Source of the DNA: Paracoccus sp. (in: a-proteobacteria)
GTDB taxonomy: Bacteria; Pseudomonadota; Alphaproteobacteria; Rhodobacterales; Rhodobacteraceae
Direction: 5' to 3'
Assembly: GCF_030538655.1 (NCBI RefSeq)
Contig: NZ_JAUNTO010000003.1
Span: forward strand, 62,001-126,000
DNA length: 64,000 bases
The notes beneath the pieces are model-generated. The model was not told where the DNA came from and searched no databases. It saw only the letters and a list, made by a program, of their open reading frames with translations. How positions within the stretch are numbered: position 1 is the stretch's first letter; each line of letters opens with the position of its first letter. This document shows positions 1-8,004 of the stretch, piece by piece. The position numbers were made by a program, and so were the translations under genes.

Positions 1-177
1 ATTCGTCATTCTGCCGCCTGCGGCGGTCACCGGCCAACTGCCCGTCGCAATGGCCTTGGCACCAGCGCCCGTCACAAGGGCGGTGCTGCCCGCCTCCCGG
101 ATATTGTAAAGGACAATCAGATTTTCGGTATTATGCAGGCTGCGAAACCATCGGGCCTTTGGGGGCTGGGGCATCAT
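1..177 (-). CDS. PEP mutase/isocitrate lyase superfamily protein (N-terminal fragment)
   Basis: This is the first 59 codons of a leftward gene cut by the window edge. It opens with two consecutive ATG codons preceded by a purine-rich GAAAGAGA stretch. The fragment contains an FRSLH segment, then LIVLYNIREAGSTALV, then AGAKAIATGSW. This matches the start of the PEP mutase/2-methylisocitrate lyase-like TIM barrels, where a 'LxNxWDAGSA' strand is followed by 'GxxAIATxS'. The catalytic loop lies outside the window, so the substrate cannot be named. The assignment rests on the N-terminal pattern only. Confidence 0.6.
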   Translation of the reverse strand, partial: MMPQPPKARWFRSLHNTENLIVLYNIREAGSTALVTGAGAKAIATGSWPVTAAGGRMTN

Positions 178-471
178 GCGCTGGTCTCTTTCGGTTGGCG
201 GTCGGGCCGGGATGACCCGCAGCGCCGCCCGCCCGCCGCCTCATTTCGAGCGTTGGCGCCATGTCCCGACCGCGCAACGCCCGCTGCCTGTGCACAGGTT
301 GTGTACAGCCTGTGCACAGGCGGTGCATGGGTTGTGCAGCCCAAAACCCAACAAATACTGGCTCAATTTGAACCGCTGTTGCGCCGAAACCGCCACGCAA
401 CGCCCGCTGCCGTTGCGCCGCCCCCGCTGCCGCTTGCTGTTTGCCCAAATGCGCAGCCTGGGGCGCGCGGC
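178..471. other. Intergenic region with phased 11-bp and 16-bp direct repeats
   Basis: This 294-bp gap lies between fmt and the leftward gene at the window edge. No reading frame in it looks coding. It holds an 11-bp periodic repeat at 287-341 (listed separately). It also holds a 16-bp direct repeat, CGCAACGCCCGCTGCC, at 273-288 and 396-411. I see no clear terminator for fmt here. Confidence 0.5.
287..341. repeat. 11-bp phased repeat with CCTGTGCACAGG palindromes
   Basis: Five consecutive units of about 11 bp share a GTGcAcaG core: 287-297, 298-308, 309-319, 320-330 and a degenerate unit from 331. The perfect 12-bp palindrome CCTGTGCACAGG occurs at 287-298 and again at 309-320, 22 bp apart. 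Spacing by one or two helical turns would place every unit on the same face of the DNA, as in arrays bound cooperatively by a protein. The binding protein is unknown. The units resemble a degenerate DnaA box (xTxTNCACA on the minus strand), but that is weak. Confidence 0.6.
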
Positions 472-1368
472 CTAGCCCAACCGTTCGGGCAGATCCCACC
501 CGCGCAGCAAGTCCTCTGCCGTCATCGGCTTTTTCCCGGCCCGCTGCGCCTCCAGCACCTCAACCGCGCCATCGCCGCAGGCGACCACAAACCCGCCCAA
601 AACCGCGCCCGGCTGGCCCGAGCCAGCCGCCAGCCGCGACCGCAGCAGCTTGACCCGTTCTCCCGCCACATCACACCACGCGCCGGGAAACGGCGACAAC
701 CCCCTGATCTGCCGATCAATTTCGGCCGCAGGCCGGGTCCAGTCCACGCGGGCTTCGGATTTGTCGATCTTGGCGGCATAGGTCACGCCCGCATCCGGCT
801 GCGCGCGCGCAGGCAGCGGCAGACGGGGCAGCGTATCCACCACCAGCACCGCCCCCATCGCCGCCAGCCGGTCGTGCAGATCGGCGGTGGTTTCCTCGGG
901 CCCGATGGGGCAGCGTGCCTCGGCCAGCACCGGGCCGGTGTCCAGCCCCGCCTCCATCTGCATGATGGCAACGCCGGTTTCCGCATCCCCCGCCATCACC
1001 GCCCGATGGATCGGTGCCGCCCCGCGCCAGCGCGGCAACAGGCTGGCGTGGATATTCACACAGCCCAGACGCGGCGCATCCAGCACCAACTGCGGCAAGA
1101 TCAGCCCATAGGCCACGACCACCGCCACATCCGCCCTTAGCGCAGAAAATTCAGCCTGTTCAATGGGATCGCGCAGCCGTTCAGGCGTGCGCACGGACAG
1201 GCCCAAAGCCTCGGCTGCGGCGTGAACCGGGGATGGCCGCGGCTTTTGCCCGCGTCCGGCGGCACGCGGCGGCTGTGAATAGACCGCGACCACCTGATGC
1301 CCGGCATCCACAATCGACTTCAACGCCGGAACCGAAAAATCCGGGGTTCCCATAAAGATCACACGCAT
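472..1368 (-). CDS. fmt: Methionyl-tRNA formyltransferase
   Basis: This 298-aa protein transfers a formyl group from 10-formyl-THF to Met-tRNAfMet for translation initiation in the cytoplasm. It begins [16 protein letters not shown] and carries the formyltransferase signature region [18 protein letters not shown] (Asn-His-Asp type active site, with N just before the H). The C-terminal oligonucleotide-binding domain follows, with [12 protein letters not shown]. The length is close to the family norm of about 310. An AGGAGGG ribosome site precedes the ATG. It closes the leftward run that also holds the deformylases, which act on the same pathway. Confidence 0.97.
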   Translation of the reverse strand: MRVIFMGTPDFSVPALKSIVDAGHQVVAVYSQPPRAAGRGQKPRPSPVHAAAEALGLSVRTPERLRDPIEQAEFSALRADVAVVVAYGLILPQLVLDAPRLGCVNIHASLLPRWRGAAPIHRAVMAGDAETGVAIMQMEAGLDTGPVLAEARCPIGPEETTADLHDRLAAMGAVLVVDTLPRLPLPARAQPDAGVTYAAKIDKSEARVDWTRPAAEIDRQIRGLSPFPGAWCDVAGERVKLLRSRLAAGSGQPGAVLGGFVVACGDGAVEVLEAQRAGKKPMTAEDLLRGWDLPERLG

Positions 1369-1398
1369 CGCACCCTCCTGCTGATTGTGCGGGGCCTG

Positions 1399-2256
1399 TC
1401 ATAGCCCGGCCTGCGGCGGCGATGCAAATGCCCCGATCAGCGCCTCGGCCTGCGCGGTGGCGGCGGCATTGAACCGCAAGGGCGACAGAACGGATCGGCT
1501 GCGCTGGTCGAAACCATGATCCGCCCCCGCAAGTATATGCACATCCAGCGGCAGCCCCTGCCCGGCCATTGCGCGGCAGGCGTCCGGGTCAACGATGCGG
1601 TCCTCCTCGGCCAGAATCATCAGCCCATGCACGCCCGCTGGCCAATCGCCCCCGGCCCGGCTGGCAAAGCCGCAATAGGGATACAGCAGCACCAGACGGC
1701 TGATCCGCGCGGCCAGTTGCGCGGGCGGTTCGGGCCATGCGGTCAGACCGGGCGGCGGGTCGCCATCGGCCAGTTGCGCCATCAGCTCCATCGCGGTCCA
1801 CCCGCCATGAGAGGCGCCCAACACAATCACGTCATCGCCGCGCAAACCCATGTTTTCCAGCGCGGCGACAGCCACGGCCAGATCGCCCGCCCGCTCGCCC
1901 CCGGTCAGCACCTGACCTGCACAGACCGCACGCCACGCCTGCCGCCGGTCCAGCCCACGCGGACGGTGGCTGTTGACGATCAGCGCCGCCCGGCCCTGCG
2001 CGGCAAAGAACCGCGCCCATCGGTCCATGTTATCCTGCACCCCGTCGCAGCCCGACAGCAGCACCGCCACAGGCCATGGCCCCGGCCGGGCCGGGCGCAC
2101 CAGCCGCCACGCAGGGGCCAGCTCCGCCCGCCGCTGGTCCGGCGTTTCCGCCAGTGGCACCCAGCCCGCGACATTACGCCCGGTATTGATCGCCAGCGCA
2201 GTCAGGATCAGCGCCGCAACCACCGCCAACCGCAGGATTAACCGTCGGGCGCGCAT
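1399..2256 (-). CDS. Dienelactone hydrolase-like alpha/beta hydrolase with N-terminal membrane anchor
   Basis: This 285-aa protein has one hydrophobic segment at residues 7-20, so it is either anchored or secreted. The alpha/beta hydrolase core carries the nucleophile elbow GASHGG, an acid in EEDRIVDPDA and a histidine in AGADHGFD, which together give a complete Ser-Asp-His triad. The layout resembles the dienelactone hydrolase family, but the substrate is unknown. The ATG at 2256 was chosen because AAGAGGTGAT precedes it. It overlaps the end of the upstream gene by 19 bp, indicating translational coupling. It sits between the membrane hydrolase and fmt. Confidence 0.75.
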   Translation of the reverse strand: MRARRLILRLAVVAALILTALAINTGRNVAGWVPLAETPDQRRAELAPAWRLVRPARPGPWPVAVLLSGCDGVQDNMDRWARFFAAQGRAALIVNSHRPRGLDRRQAWRAVCAGQVLTGGERAGDLAVAVAALENMGLRGDDVIVLGASHGGWTAMELMAQLADGDPPPGLTAWPEPPAQLAARISRLVLLYPYCGFASRAGGDWPAGVHGLMILAEEDRIVDPDACRAMAGQGLPLDVHILAGADHGFDQRSRSVLSPLRFNAAATAQAEALIGAFASPPQAGL

Positions 2257-3902
2257 CCGATCACCTCTTGCCCGCAGATCGCCCGCAACCGGGCGGCGCG
2301 ATCCTCGCTCCATTCGTCGGGGGCGCTGACGGCGGCCCATGCGGCGATATAGTCATGTGCGTGGTAATCATGGCCAAAACCGGGCGGCGGCACCTTGCTC
2401 AGCATCATGTCCAGCCCCAGTTGCAGTTGCGTCACGATGGGCACGAAATCCAGCAAGGGCGAGACATCGGGCGCGGGCGGCTCGCGCATCCAGCGCGGCG
2501 CGCGCCAGGCCGAGGTCGCGTCAAAAAACACAATCGGATCACTGGCATATTGCAAGAACAGGATACGCGTCCGCCCCCATGGCCGCCCCGAGCGATCCGG
2601 CGCGGCATATTGGCTGGCAAAGCGGACCAGATCCCCCGCCCCCACCTCGGGCAGCACATAGCGCGAACCGGGGTTGCGCGCGGCCACGGCCTGCCGCCAC
2701 AGTTGCGACGGAAACGGCGGCCCGGCCCACAGCGCGCCATCAACAGGATCGTTCATCATCTGAAACACGTTGAACGCATTCATGGATGACCACGCCCCCA
2801 GCGAAATCCCCGCCATATACAGCCGAGGCCGCGTGTCCGGGTCCATCGCGCGCCAGCGGTCATGGATCAGCCGCATCAGCGCGCTGGCCTGCTCCAGCCC
2901 CGAATCCGTCTCAAAGATCAGCGCCAGCGGGCTTTGCAGATAGGAATACTGCACCGCCACCGTAGCGATGTCGCCGTCGTGCATATAATCCAGCGGATCA
3001 TGCCCGGCCGGGTCCAGCCAGCCGGTGCCCGTGGGGCTGGCCACCACCAGAACCTTGCGCCGAAACGCCCCCAGCCGATCCATCTCGGCCAGGGCGATGG
3101 CGGCCCGGCGCTGCGGGTCGGGGTCTTGCGCCAGCCCGACATAGATGCGCAGCGGGTCACGCGCCGGGCGACCCGTCACAGCCGTGATAGTCGCGGCATC
3201 AGCACCCGACAGCACAAAATCCCGCCCCGGCTTGCCCATCATCGCCCAGTCGATCAGCGACCCCGGCCCACCCGCGCGCCAGCTTTCGGCGGGGGCAGGC
3301 GTATCGGGGTCGGTCAATTGCTGGGCGGCGGCAAAGCTGGCGTCCGCCACCGCCAGCAGCCGGTTCACCACCCCGTCGCGGGTTACGATGACCACCAGCT
3401 GCGCAGCCAGCAACAGCCCGATGACATTCGCCATCCGCACCGGAATATAGCGCGCCAGCCGCCGCCGAAGTATGTCGAACAGGCCCTGCACCAGCCAGCC
3501 GATCACAAACAGCACAGCAAAAACCGCCAGCGCCAGCACAGACATCCAGACGATGCTGAACTCATCCGCGGGCGGCAGACCGACGCGCGACCGGATATCG
3601 TCCTGCCACGCCCCCGCCCGCGCCAGACAGGCCACGACCAGCGCCATGACCGGCAGCGCCGCCATCAGATGCCCCGCATCCGCGGCGCGCCCGGTCAGCA
3701 CCGCAATCCCCAGCGACCGCCACATGGTCAGCAGCGCCTGCATGACCAGATATCCCAACCCCATCGACAGCCCTGCCAGAACCCCCTGCGTCAGCCAGTC
3801 GCGCGGCACCAGCGAAGGCGTCAGCGACAAGGCCGCCAACGACAGCCCCGCCAGCAGGGGCAGGACCGCAAGACGGGGGCGGGTCAATCGCAGGGGCATC
3901 AT
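2238..3902 (-). CDS. Membrane alpha/beta-hydrolase of the COG4425 (Abhydrolase_9) type
   Basis: This 554-aa protein has several hydrophobic segments in its first 200 residues, beginning LAVLPLLAGLSLAALSLTPS and followed by the SLVPRDW motif typical of the Abhydrolase_9 N-terminal domain. The C-terminal soluble half carries the nucleophile elbow AGISLGAW. The family is widespread in proteobacteria and actinobacteria, and its substrate is not established. It is probably an inner-membrane enzyme. Two ATG codons in tandem start the gene, and no strong ribosome site is visible. It lies just downstream of the deformylase trio on the same strand. Confidence 0.8.
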   Translation of the reverse strand: MMPLRLTRPRLAVLPLLAGLSLAALSLTPSLVPRDWLTQGVLAGLSMGLGYLVMQALLTMWRSLGIAVLTGRAADAGHLMAALPVMALVVACLARAGAWQDDIRSRVGLPPADEFSIVWMSVLALAVFAVLFVIGWLVQGLFDILRRRLARYIPVRMANVIGLLLAAQLVVIVTRDGVVNRLLAVADASFAAAQQLTDPDTPAPAESWRAGGPGSLIDWAMMGKPGRDFVLSGADAATITAVTGRPARDPLRIYVGLAQDPDPQRRAAIALAEMDRLGAFRRKVLVVASPTGTGWLDPAGHDPLDYMHDGDIATVAVQYSYLQSPLALIFETDSGLEQASALMRLIHDRWRAMDPDTRPRLYMAGISLGAWSSMNAFNVFQMMNDPVDGALWAGPPFPSQLWRQAVAARNPGSRYVLPEVGAGDLVRFASQYAAPDRSGRPWGRTRILFLQYASDPIVFFDATSAWRAPRWMREPPAPDVSPLLDFVPIVTQLQLGLDMMLSKVPPPGFGHDYHAHDYIAAWAAVSAPDEWSEDRAARLRAICGQEVIGCAPDG

Positions 3903-3970
3903 GGCTCGTCGATGAAAACAGCCTTTCCCCTTTGCCCCGCGCAGCGATGAAATTCAATTCACCGCCCCGG

Positions 3971-4005
3971 CATCTTCTGTTCGATAAATATCCCCGCCGG
4001 AGGCA
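3971..4005 (-). repeat. Dispersed extragenic repeat, copy A (GGGGATATTTAT core)
   Basis: Read on the minus strand this contains TGCCTCCGGCGGGGATATTT followed by ATCGAACAGAAGATG. It lies just downstream of the third deformylase-type gene. The same core occurs at 14976-15006, 18651-18685 and 37819-37847, each within about 55 bp of the stop codon of a leftward gene. Copies A and C share the CCTCCGGCGGGGATATTTAT half. Confidence 0.65.
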
Positions 4006-4032
4006 CCGGCGATGAAACAGGCACAGCGCTGA

Positions 4033-4533
4033 CTATTTTCGCGCCAGCTTGGCTGATTTCTGCACCAGCATCTTGCGGCGCAGGGGCGACAGATGATCGA
4101 CATAAACCCGCCCGTTCAGATGGTCGATCTGATGTTGCACCGATACCGCCCACAGCCCGACGAAATCGCGATCCTCGATCTGCCCCTGATCGTTCAGAAA
4201 CCGCACGGTCACGGCACGGGGGCGGGTGATGCTGGCGGATACGCCGGGCAGGTTCGGGCTGGCCTCCTCATGCGCGCGCATCTGGACCGAGGCGTGCAGC
4301 ACCTCGGGGTTGGCCATCCGCACCGCCTGCCTCCGCTTGTCCGAGGCATCGACGACTGCCAGCCGCAACATGATCCCGATCTGCGGCGCGGCCAACCCGA
4401 CGCCGGGCATGGCCTCCATCGTGTCGATCATGTCGTCCCAGATCATCCGCACGGTTTCCGTCACTGCCTCGACCGGATCGGCGGGGCGGTGCAGGCGGGG
4501 ATCGCCATAGGGCAGGAACGGGCGAACGGTCAC
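4033..4533 (-). CDS. Peptide deformylase-like protein with degenerate metal site
   Basis: This 166-aa protein has the deformylase fold signature: motif 1, GVGLAAPQIG, is intact at residues 44-53. Motif 2, normally EGCLS with a metal-binding cysteine, reads EEASPNLPG (89-97), so Ser92 replaces the Cys. Motif 3, normally QHExDH, reads QHQIDH (133-138), so Gln135 replaces the catalytic Glu. Both His residues remain. Loss of the metal-ligand Cys and the general base suggests it cannot deformylate peptides in the usual way. It may have a regulatory, binding or altered role. It starts with GTG at 4533, overlapping the upstream deformylase stop by 4 bp (GTGA). Confidence 0.85.
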   Translation of the reverse strand: MTVRPFLPYGDPRLHRPADPVEAVTETVRMIWDDMIDTMEAMPGVGLAAPQIGIMLRLAVVDASDKRRQAVRMANPEVLHASVQMRAHEEASPNLPGVSASITRPRAVTVRFLNDQGQIEDRDFVGLWAVSVQHQIDHLNGRVYVDHLSPLRRKMLVQKSAKLARK

Positions 4534-5021
4534 GGCAGGTAATCCACGATCAGGCGACCTTCCAGATGGTCAAGCTCGTGCTGGGCAATCCGCGCGGGCA
4601 TCCCTTGCAGCCCGCGACTGATGCACATGCCATTCAGATCATAATACAGGATCTCGATCCCCGTCGGGCGCGATACCGTAATCGGCTGACCGGGGATCGA
4701 CAGGCACATTTCCTCGGCCTCGTCGTACACATCGGATCGCATGATGATCGCCGGGTCCAGCATCAGGATCGGATCGGGCCGCCCCTCTTTCCAGCCGGCA
4801 TCCATGACAAAGGCGCGGCGCGACACACCGATCTGCGGCGCGGCCAGCCCCCGGCCCTGCGCGGCATACATGGTGGCGAACAGATCGCCCGCCAGTTCCA
4901 TCAGCGCATTGCCATCCAGATAACCGGCAGGTTCGGCCCGCGCCCGCAGCACCGGATCAGGGTGCATGACGACAGGGCGAACCTTGCCGGTCGGCAGACT
5001 GTCAGGCGCGCGCTTGGTCAC
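4530..5021 (-). CDS. Peptide deformylase paralogue (active-site residues present)
   Basis: This 163-aa member of the peptide deformylase family would remove the N-formyl group from nascent proteins. Motif 1 is GRGLAAPQIG (56-65). Motif 2 is EEMCLSIPG, with Cys106 present but Met in place of the usual Gly before it. Motif 3 is QHELDH (147-152), with the catalytic Glu149. All metal ligands are present, so activity is plausible. It starts at GTG 5021, 20 bp inside the end of def. No in-frame ATG closer than residue 19 exists, and that one would remove the first strand of the fold. Confidence 0.88.
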   Translation of the reverse strand: MTKRAPDSLPTGKVRPVVMHPDPVLRARAEPAGYLDGNALMELAGDLFATMYAAQGRGLAAPQIGVSRRAFVMDAGWKEGRPDPILMLDPAIIMRSDVYDEAEEMCLSIPGQPITVSRPTGIEILYYDLNGMCISRGLQGMPARIAQHELDHLEGRLIVDYLP

Positions 5022-5523
5022 GTTTCAGCTTTACCATCTTGCGGGTTATCATCTGCCGCCGGATCGCCGACAGATGGTCGATGAACAGGATGCCGTTCAG
5101 GTGATCCAGCTCGTGCTGGGCGCAGGTCGCCCACAGACCGTCAAATTCCTCGGAATGCGTCGCGCCATCCAGCCCCAGCCAACGCAGCCGCACCTGTTTG
5201 GGTCGGGTTACGCTGGCATATTGGTCGGGGATCGACAAGCAGCCTTCTTCATAGGTGTTCGGCTCGTCCGAGGTCCAGTCGATTTCCGGGTTCACCAGCA
5301 CCATCGGGCGCGGCTCTGCCTCGGGGTCTTTGGTGGCGTCCATCACGAAAACGCGCAGGTTCACGCCAATCTGCGGCGCAGCCAGCCCGACGCCGGGCGC
5401 GTCATACATCGTGGCCAGCATATCCGCCGCAAGGGTTTCCACCTCGGGCGTGATGCGGACCACCGGGTCTGCGACCTTTTTCAGCCGCGGGTCAGGATGG
5501 ATCAGGATCGGGCGTAATGTCAT
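5002..5523 (-). CDS. def: Peptide deformylase
   Basis: This 173-aa protein is the canonical deformylase of the locus and depends on a metal such as Fe2+. It has motif 1 GVGLAAPQIG (44-53), motif 2 EEGCLSIPD with Cys95, and motif 3 QHELDH with ligands His137 and His141 and catalytic Glu138. Length and motifs are typical. It is first in a leftward overlapping trio of deformylase genes and stands upstream of fmt, as in many bacteria. The start region lacks a strong Shine-Dalgarno sequence. Confidence 0.96.
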   Translation of the reverse strand: MTLRPILIHPDPRLKKVADPVVRITPEVETLAADMLATMYDAPGVGLAAPQIGVNLRVFVMDATKDPEAEPRPMVLVNPEIDWTSDEPNTYEEGCLSIPDQYASVTRPKQVRLRWLGLDGATHSEEFDGLWATCAQHELDHLNGILFIDHLSAIRRQMITRKMVKLKRDQARA

Positions 5524-5535
5524 GGTCGTGATCTA

Positions 5536-5550
5536 GGCCAAGCCTTGGCC
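5536..5550. promoter_or_regulatory. 15-bp perfect palindrome between def and the C-S lyase gene
   Basis: GGCCAAG-C-CTTGGCC is a perfect inverted repeat. It sits 13 bp upstream of def (leftward) and 50 bp upstream of the rightward lyase gene. The position suits an operator acting on one or both divergent promoters. I cannot name a cognate regulator, and a chance palindrome in GC-rich DNA is possible. Confidence 0.35.
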
Positions 5551-5599
5551 ATAAGCAACAATCCCCCTAAACAAGATCAACCAACATGCGGAGAACCAG

Positions 5600-6784
5600 A
5601 TGAGCCAGCCCGATTTCGACCAGCCGATCAACCGCGTGGGCACCGGATGCAACAAATGGGATGACATGCAGGCAATCTATGGCGTGGCGCCCGATGACGG
5701 CATCGCCATGTGGGTGGCTGACATGGATTTCCGCCCGCCTGCCGCCGTTCAGCGCGCGGTCGACAAAATCGCCGCGCACGGGATTTATGGCTATCCGGGT
5801 GCGAATGCCGCCTATACCGATTCGATCCGCTGGTGGATGCAGACCCGCCACGGCTGGGCGGTGCAGCCCGACTGGATTCTGTCCGCCCACGGGCTGGTCA
5901 ACGCCACCGGCATCGCCGTCGATGTCTATACCCGCCCCGGCGACCGGGTGGCGCTGATGACGCCGGTTTATCACGCCTTTGCCCGCATCATCCGTGCCGC
6001 CGGGCGCGAGGTGGCCGAACTGCCGCTGGTGCTGCGTGACGGGCTGTATCAGATGGATTTCGACGCATGGGACGCGGCGATGACCGGGCGCGAAAAGATG
6101 CTGATCCTGTGTTCGCCCCACAACCCCGGCGGCCGCGTCTGGTCGGTCGAGGAACTGCGCGCCACCGCCGAGTTCTGCCGCCGTCACGATCTGGTTCTGG
6201 TCAGTGATGAGATACACCACGACCTGGTGCTGCCCGGCACGCCGCGCCACAGCGCCACCGCCACCGCCGCGCCTGACATTGCCGACCGGCTGGTCACGCT
6301 GACCTCTGCGACCAAGACCTTCAACATCGCGGGCGCGCATCTGGGCAATGCGATCATCGCCGATCCGGCCCTGCGTCGGCGGTTTCAGGACCGACTGGCG
6401 GCTTTGGGTATCTCGCCCGGCCTGTTCGGCCCGGATATGGTCGCCGCCGCCTATTCCCCCGAGGGCGCGGCATGGGTCGATGCGCTGGTGCAGTATCTGG
6501 ACGGCAACCGCCGCATCTTTGACGATGCGGTGAACGCCATTCCCGGCCTGCGTTCGATGCCGTTGCAGGCGACCTATCTGGCGTGGGTGGATTTCAGCGG
6601 CACCGGGATGGCCCAGGCCGAGTTTACTGCCCGCGTGGAACGGGCCGCCCGGATCGCCGCCAACCACGGCCCCAGCTTTGGCCTGGGGGGGGACGGCTTT
6701 ATGCGGTTCAATCTGGCCACGCCGCGCGCCCGCGTGGAACAGGCGGCGCAGCGCCTGCAAGACGCCTTTGCCGATCTGCAATGA
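5600..6784 (+). CDS. patB: PatB/MalY-type PLP-dependent C-S lyase (cystathionine beta-lyase)
   Basis: This 394-aa fold-type I PLP enzyme most likely cleaves cystathionine or related S-substituted cysteines to pyruvate, ammonia and a thiol. The motif WDDMQ, the MWVADMDF segment and GIYGYP near the N terminus are hallmarks of the MalY/PatB group. The PLP lysine is K239 in SATKTFNIAG. Asp203 in VSDEIHHD and the CSPHNPGG loop complete the cofactor site. A GGAGAA ribosome site precedes the ATG. The next gene starts inside its stop codon (ATGA), so the two are cotranscribed. Confidence 0.85.
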   Translation: MSQPDFDQPINRVGTGCNKWDDMQAIYGVAPDDGIAMWVADMDFRPPAAVQRAVDKIAAHGIYGYPGANAAYTDSIRWWMQTRHGWAVQPDWILSAHGLVNATGIAVDVYTRPGDRVALMTPVYHAFARIIRAAGREVAELPLVLRDGLYQMDFDAWDAAMTGREKMLILCSPHNPGGRVWSVEELRATAEFCRRHDLVLVSDEIHHDLVLPGTPRHSATATAAPDIADRLVTLTSATKTFNIAGAHLGNAIIADPALRRRFQDRLAALGISPGLFGPDMVAAAYSPEGAAWVDALVQYLDGNRRIFDDAVNAIPGLRSMPLQATYLAWVDFSGTGMAQAEFTARVERAARIAANHGPSFGLGGDGFMRFNLATPRARVEQAAQRLQDAFADLQ

Positions 6785-7338
6785 AGCGGCTGGCCCGGCT
6801 GTTTTCCGTTCTGACGCTGGCGCTGATCGTGCTGGCGGTCTGGCTGTTGTGGCTGGCCCCTCGCCCGCCGGTGCCATCGCTGCCACTGCCCGTGCCGCCG
6901 CGCGATGTGCCGCTGACCGGGCAGATCGACCGCATCACCATCGACAAATCCGACCGTCGCATGACGGCGTGGCGGGATGGGCAGGCGATCAAGACCTATC
7001 GCATTGCCCTGGGTTTTGCGCCGGATGGCGACAAGACGCGGCAGGGCGACGGCAAAACGCCCGAAGGCGTGTTCCGCATCGACCGCCGCAATGACCGTTC
7101 GGCCTATCACCTGTCGCTGGGGATCGACTATCCGCAGCCTGGCCACCGCGCGCGGGCGCGGGCGGCGGGGGTGGACCCCGGCGGCGACATCTTTATCCAC
7201 GGCCAGCCCAACCAGCGCCCGGCGGGTGAGGTGTTACCGGGCGACTGGACCGCAGGCTGCATCGCCATATCCGACAGCGAGATGCGCGAACTGTTCGCCG
7301 CCGCCCGCATCGGCACCGAGATCGAGATCCGGCCCTGA
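6781..7338 (+). CDS. L,D-transpeptidase (YkuD domain), membrane-anchored
   Basis: This 185-aa protein has one N-terminal hydrophobic segment (about residues 8-25) followed by a proline-rich linker, so it acts in the periplasm. The YkuD domain carries the catalytic motif HGQPNQ followed by GDWTAGCIAIS, where the Cys is the nucleophile. The family makes 3-3 crosslinks in peptidoglycan or attaches proteins to it. The ATG at 6781 was chosen because it overlaps the upstream stop as ATGA and gives a clean signal anchor. A second L,D-transpeptidase lies at 13221-13784. Confidence 0.88.
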   Translation: MKRLARLFSVLTLALIVLAVWLLWLAPRPPVPSLPLPVPPRDVPLTGQIDRITIDKSDRRMTAWRDGQAIKTYRIALGFAPDGDKTRQGDGKTPEGVFRIDRRNDRSAYHLSLGIDYPQPGHRARARAAGVDPGGDIFIHGQPNQRPAGEVLPGDWTAGCIAISDSEMRELFAAARIGTEIEIRP

Positions 7339-7419
7339 CCGGAACGCGGGAAATAAACGCCCGATTTTGCGGCGCAGGGGTGGGGCGAATCGGTTAATCC
7401 GGGGCAGAAAGGATACACC

Positions 7420-8004
7420 ATGACCACGCTGCCTGACACCGACACCCTGTATCACGCCCTGCTCGCCCGCGATCCCGCATTCGAGGGGCGGGCGCTGGTC
7501 GGCGTCACCTCGACCGGGGTGTTCTGCCGCCTGACCTGCCCGGCGCGCAAGCCGCGCCCCGAAAACTGTCGCTGGTTCCGCACCGCCGCACAGGCCGCTG
7601 CCGCCGGGTTCCGCCCCTGCCGTCGCTGCCATCCCGGCCAGCCACAGGCCGCGGGTGATCCGCTGGTGGCGGGATTGGTGGCGCGGCTGAACGCCGATCC
7701 GGCGCGGCGCTGGTCCGAGGCCGACCTGACGGCGGCAGGGCTGGACCCTTCCACCGTGCGCCGCGCTTTCCACCGCCACTTTGGCCAGACATTTCTGCAA
7801 TATGCCCGCACCCTGCGCCTGCGCGCCGGAATACGGGCCATCACGAAAGGTTCACGCATGATCGACGCGCAACTGGACGCAGGGTTCGATTCGGCATCAG
7901 GTTTTCGTCAGGCATTCGCGCGGCTGTTCGGCCACCCGCCCCACGTGCTGCGCGGCAGTGCCGACCTGCGCGCCGACTGGATCGACACCCCCTTGGCGGG
8001 ATGA
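7420..8004 (+). CDS. ada: Ada N-terminal half: metal-binding methyl acceptor plus AraC-type HTH
   Basis: This 194-aa protein corresponds to the first half of E. coli Ada. Four cysteines at 36, 40, 67 and 70 match the spacing of the Ada zinc site (38, 42, 69, 72 in E. coli), where the first Cys takes the methyl group from phosphotriesters. An AraC-type helix-turn-helix follows (about 100-185). It would act as the methylation-activated transcription factor. The reading frame stops right where a fused Ada would continue, and the next gene overlaps by 4 bp. In many alphaproteobacteria the two halves are one protein (see findings). AAAGGA precedes the ATG. Confidence 0.85.
   Translation: MTTLPDTDTLYHALLARDPAFEGRALVGVTSTGVFCRLTCPARKPRPENCRWFRTAAQAAAAGFRPCRRCHPGQPQAAGDPLVAGLVARLNADPARRWSEADLTAAGLDPSTVRRAFHRHFGQTFLQYARTLRLRAGIRAITKGSRMIDAQLDAGFDSASGFRQAFARLFGHPPHVLRGSADLRADWIDTPLAG

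Noticed and set aside
287..341. CRISPR array or DnaA-box origin
   Set aside because: Units are contiguous with no spacers, so it is not CRISPR. Match to DnaA boxes is partial (xTxTNCACA), and no origin-linked genes are near.
4033..5523. Recent assembly duplication of def
   Set aside because: The three deformylase-type genes differ through most of their length and in key residues, so they are old paralogues, not an assembly artefact.
5567..6886. 439-codon leftward open frame over the C-S lyase gene
   Set aside because: It is antisense to the patB-type gene, which has all catalytic motifs. The frame has no family features.
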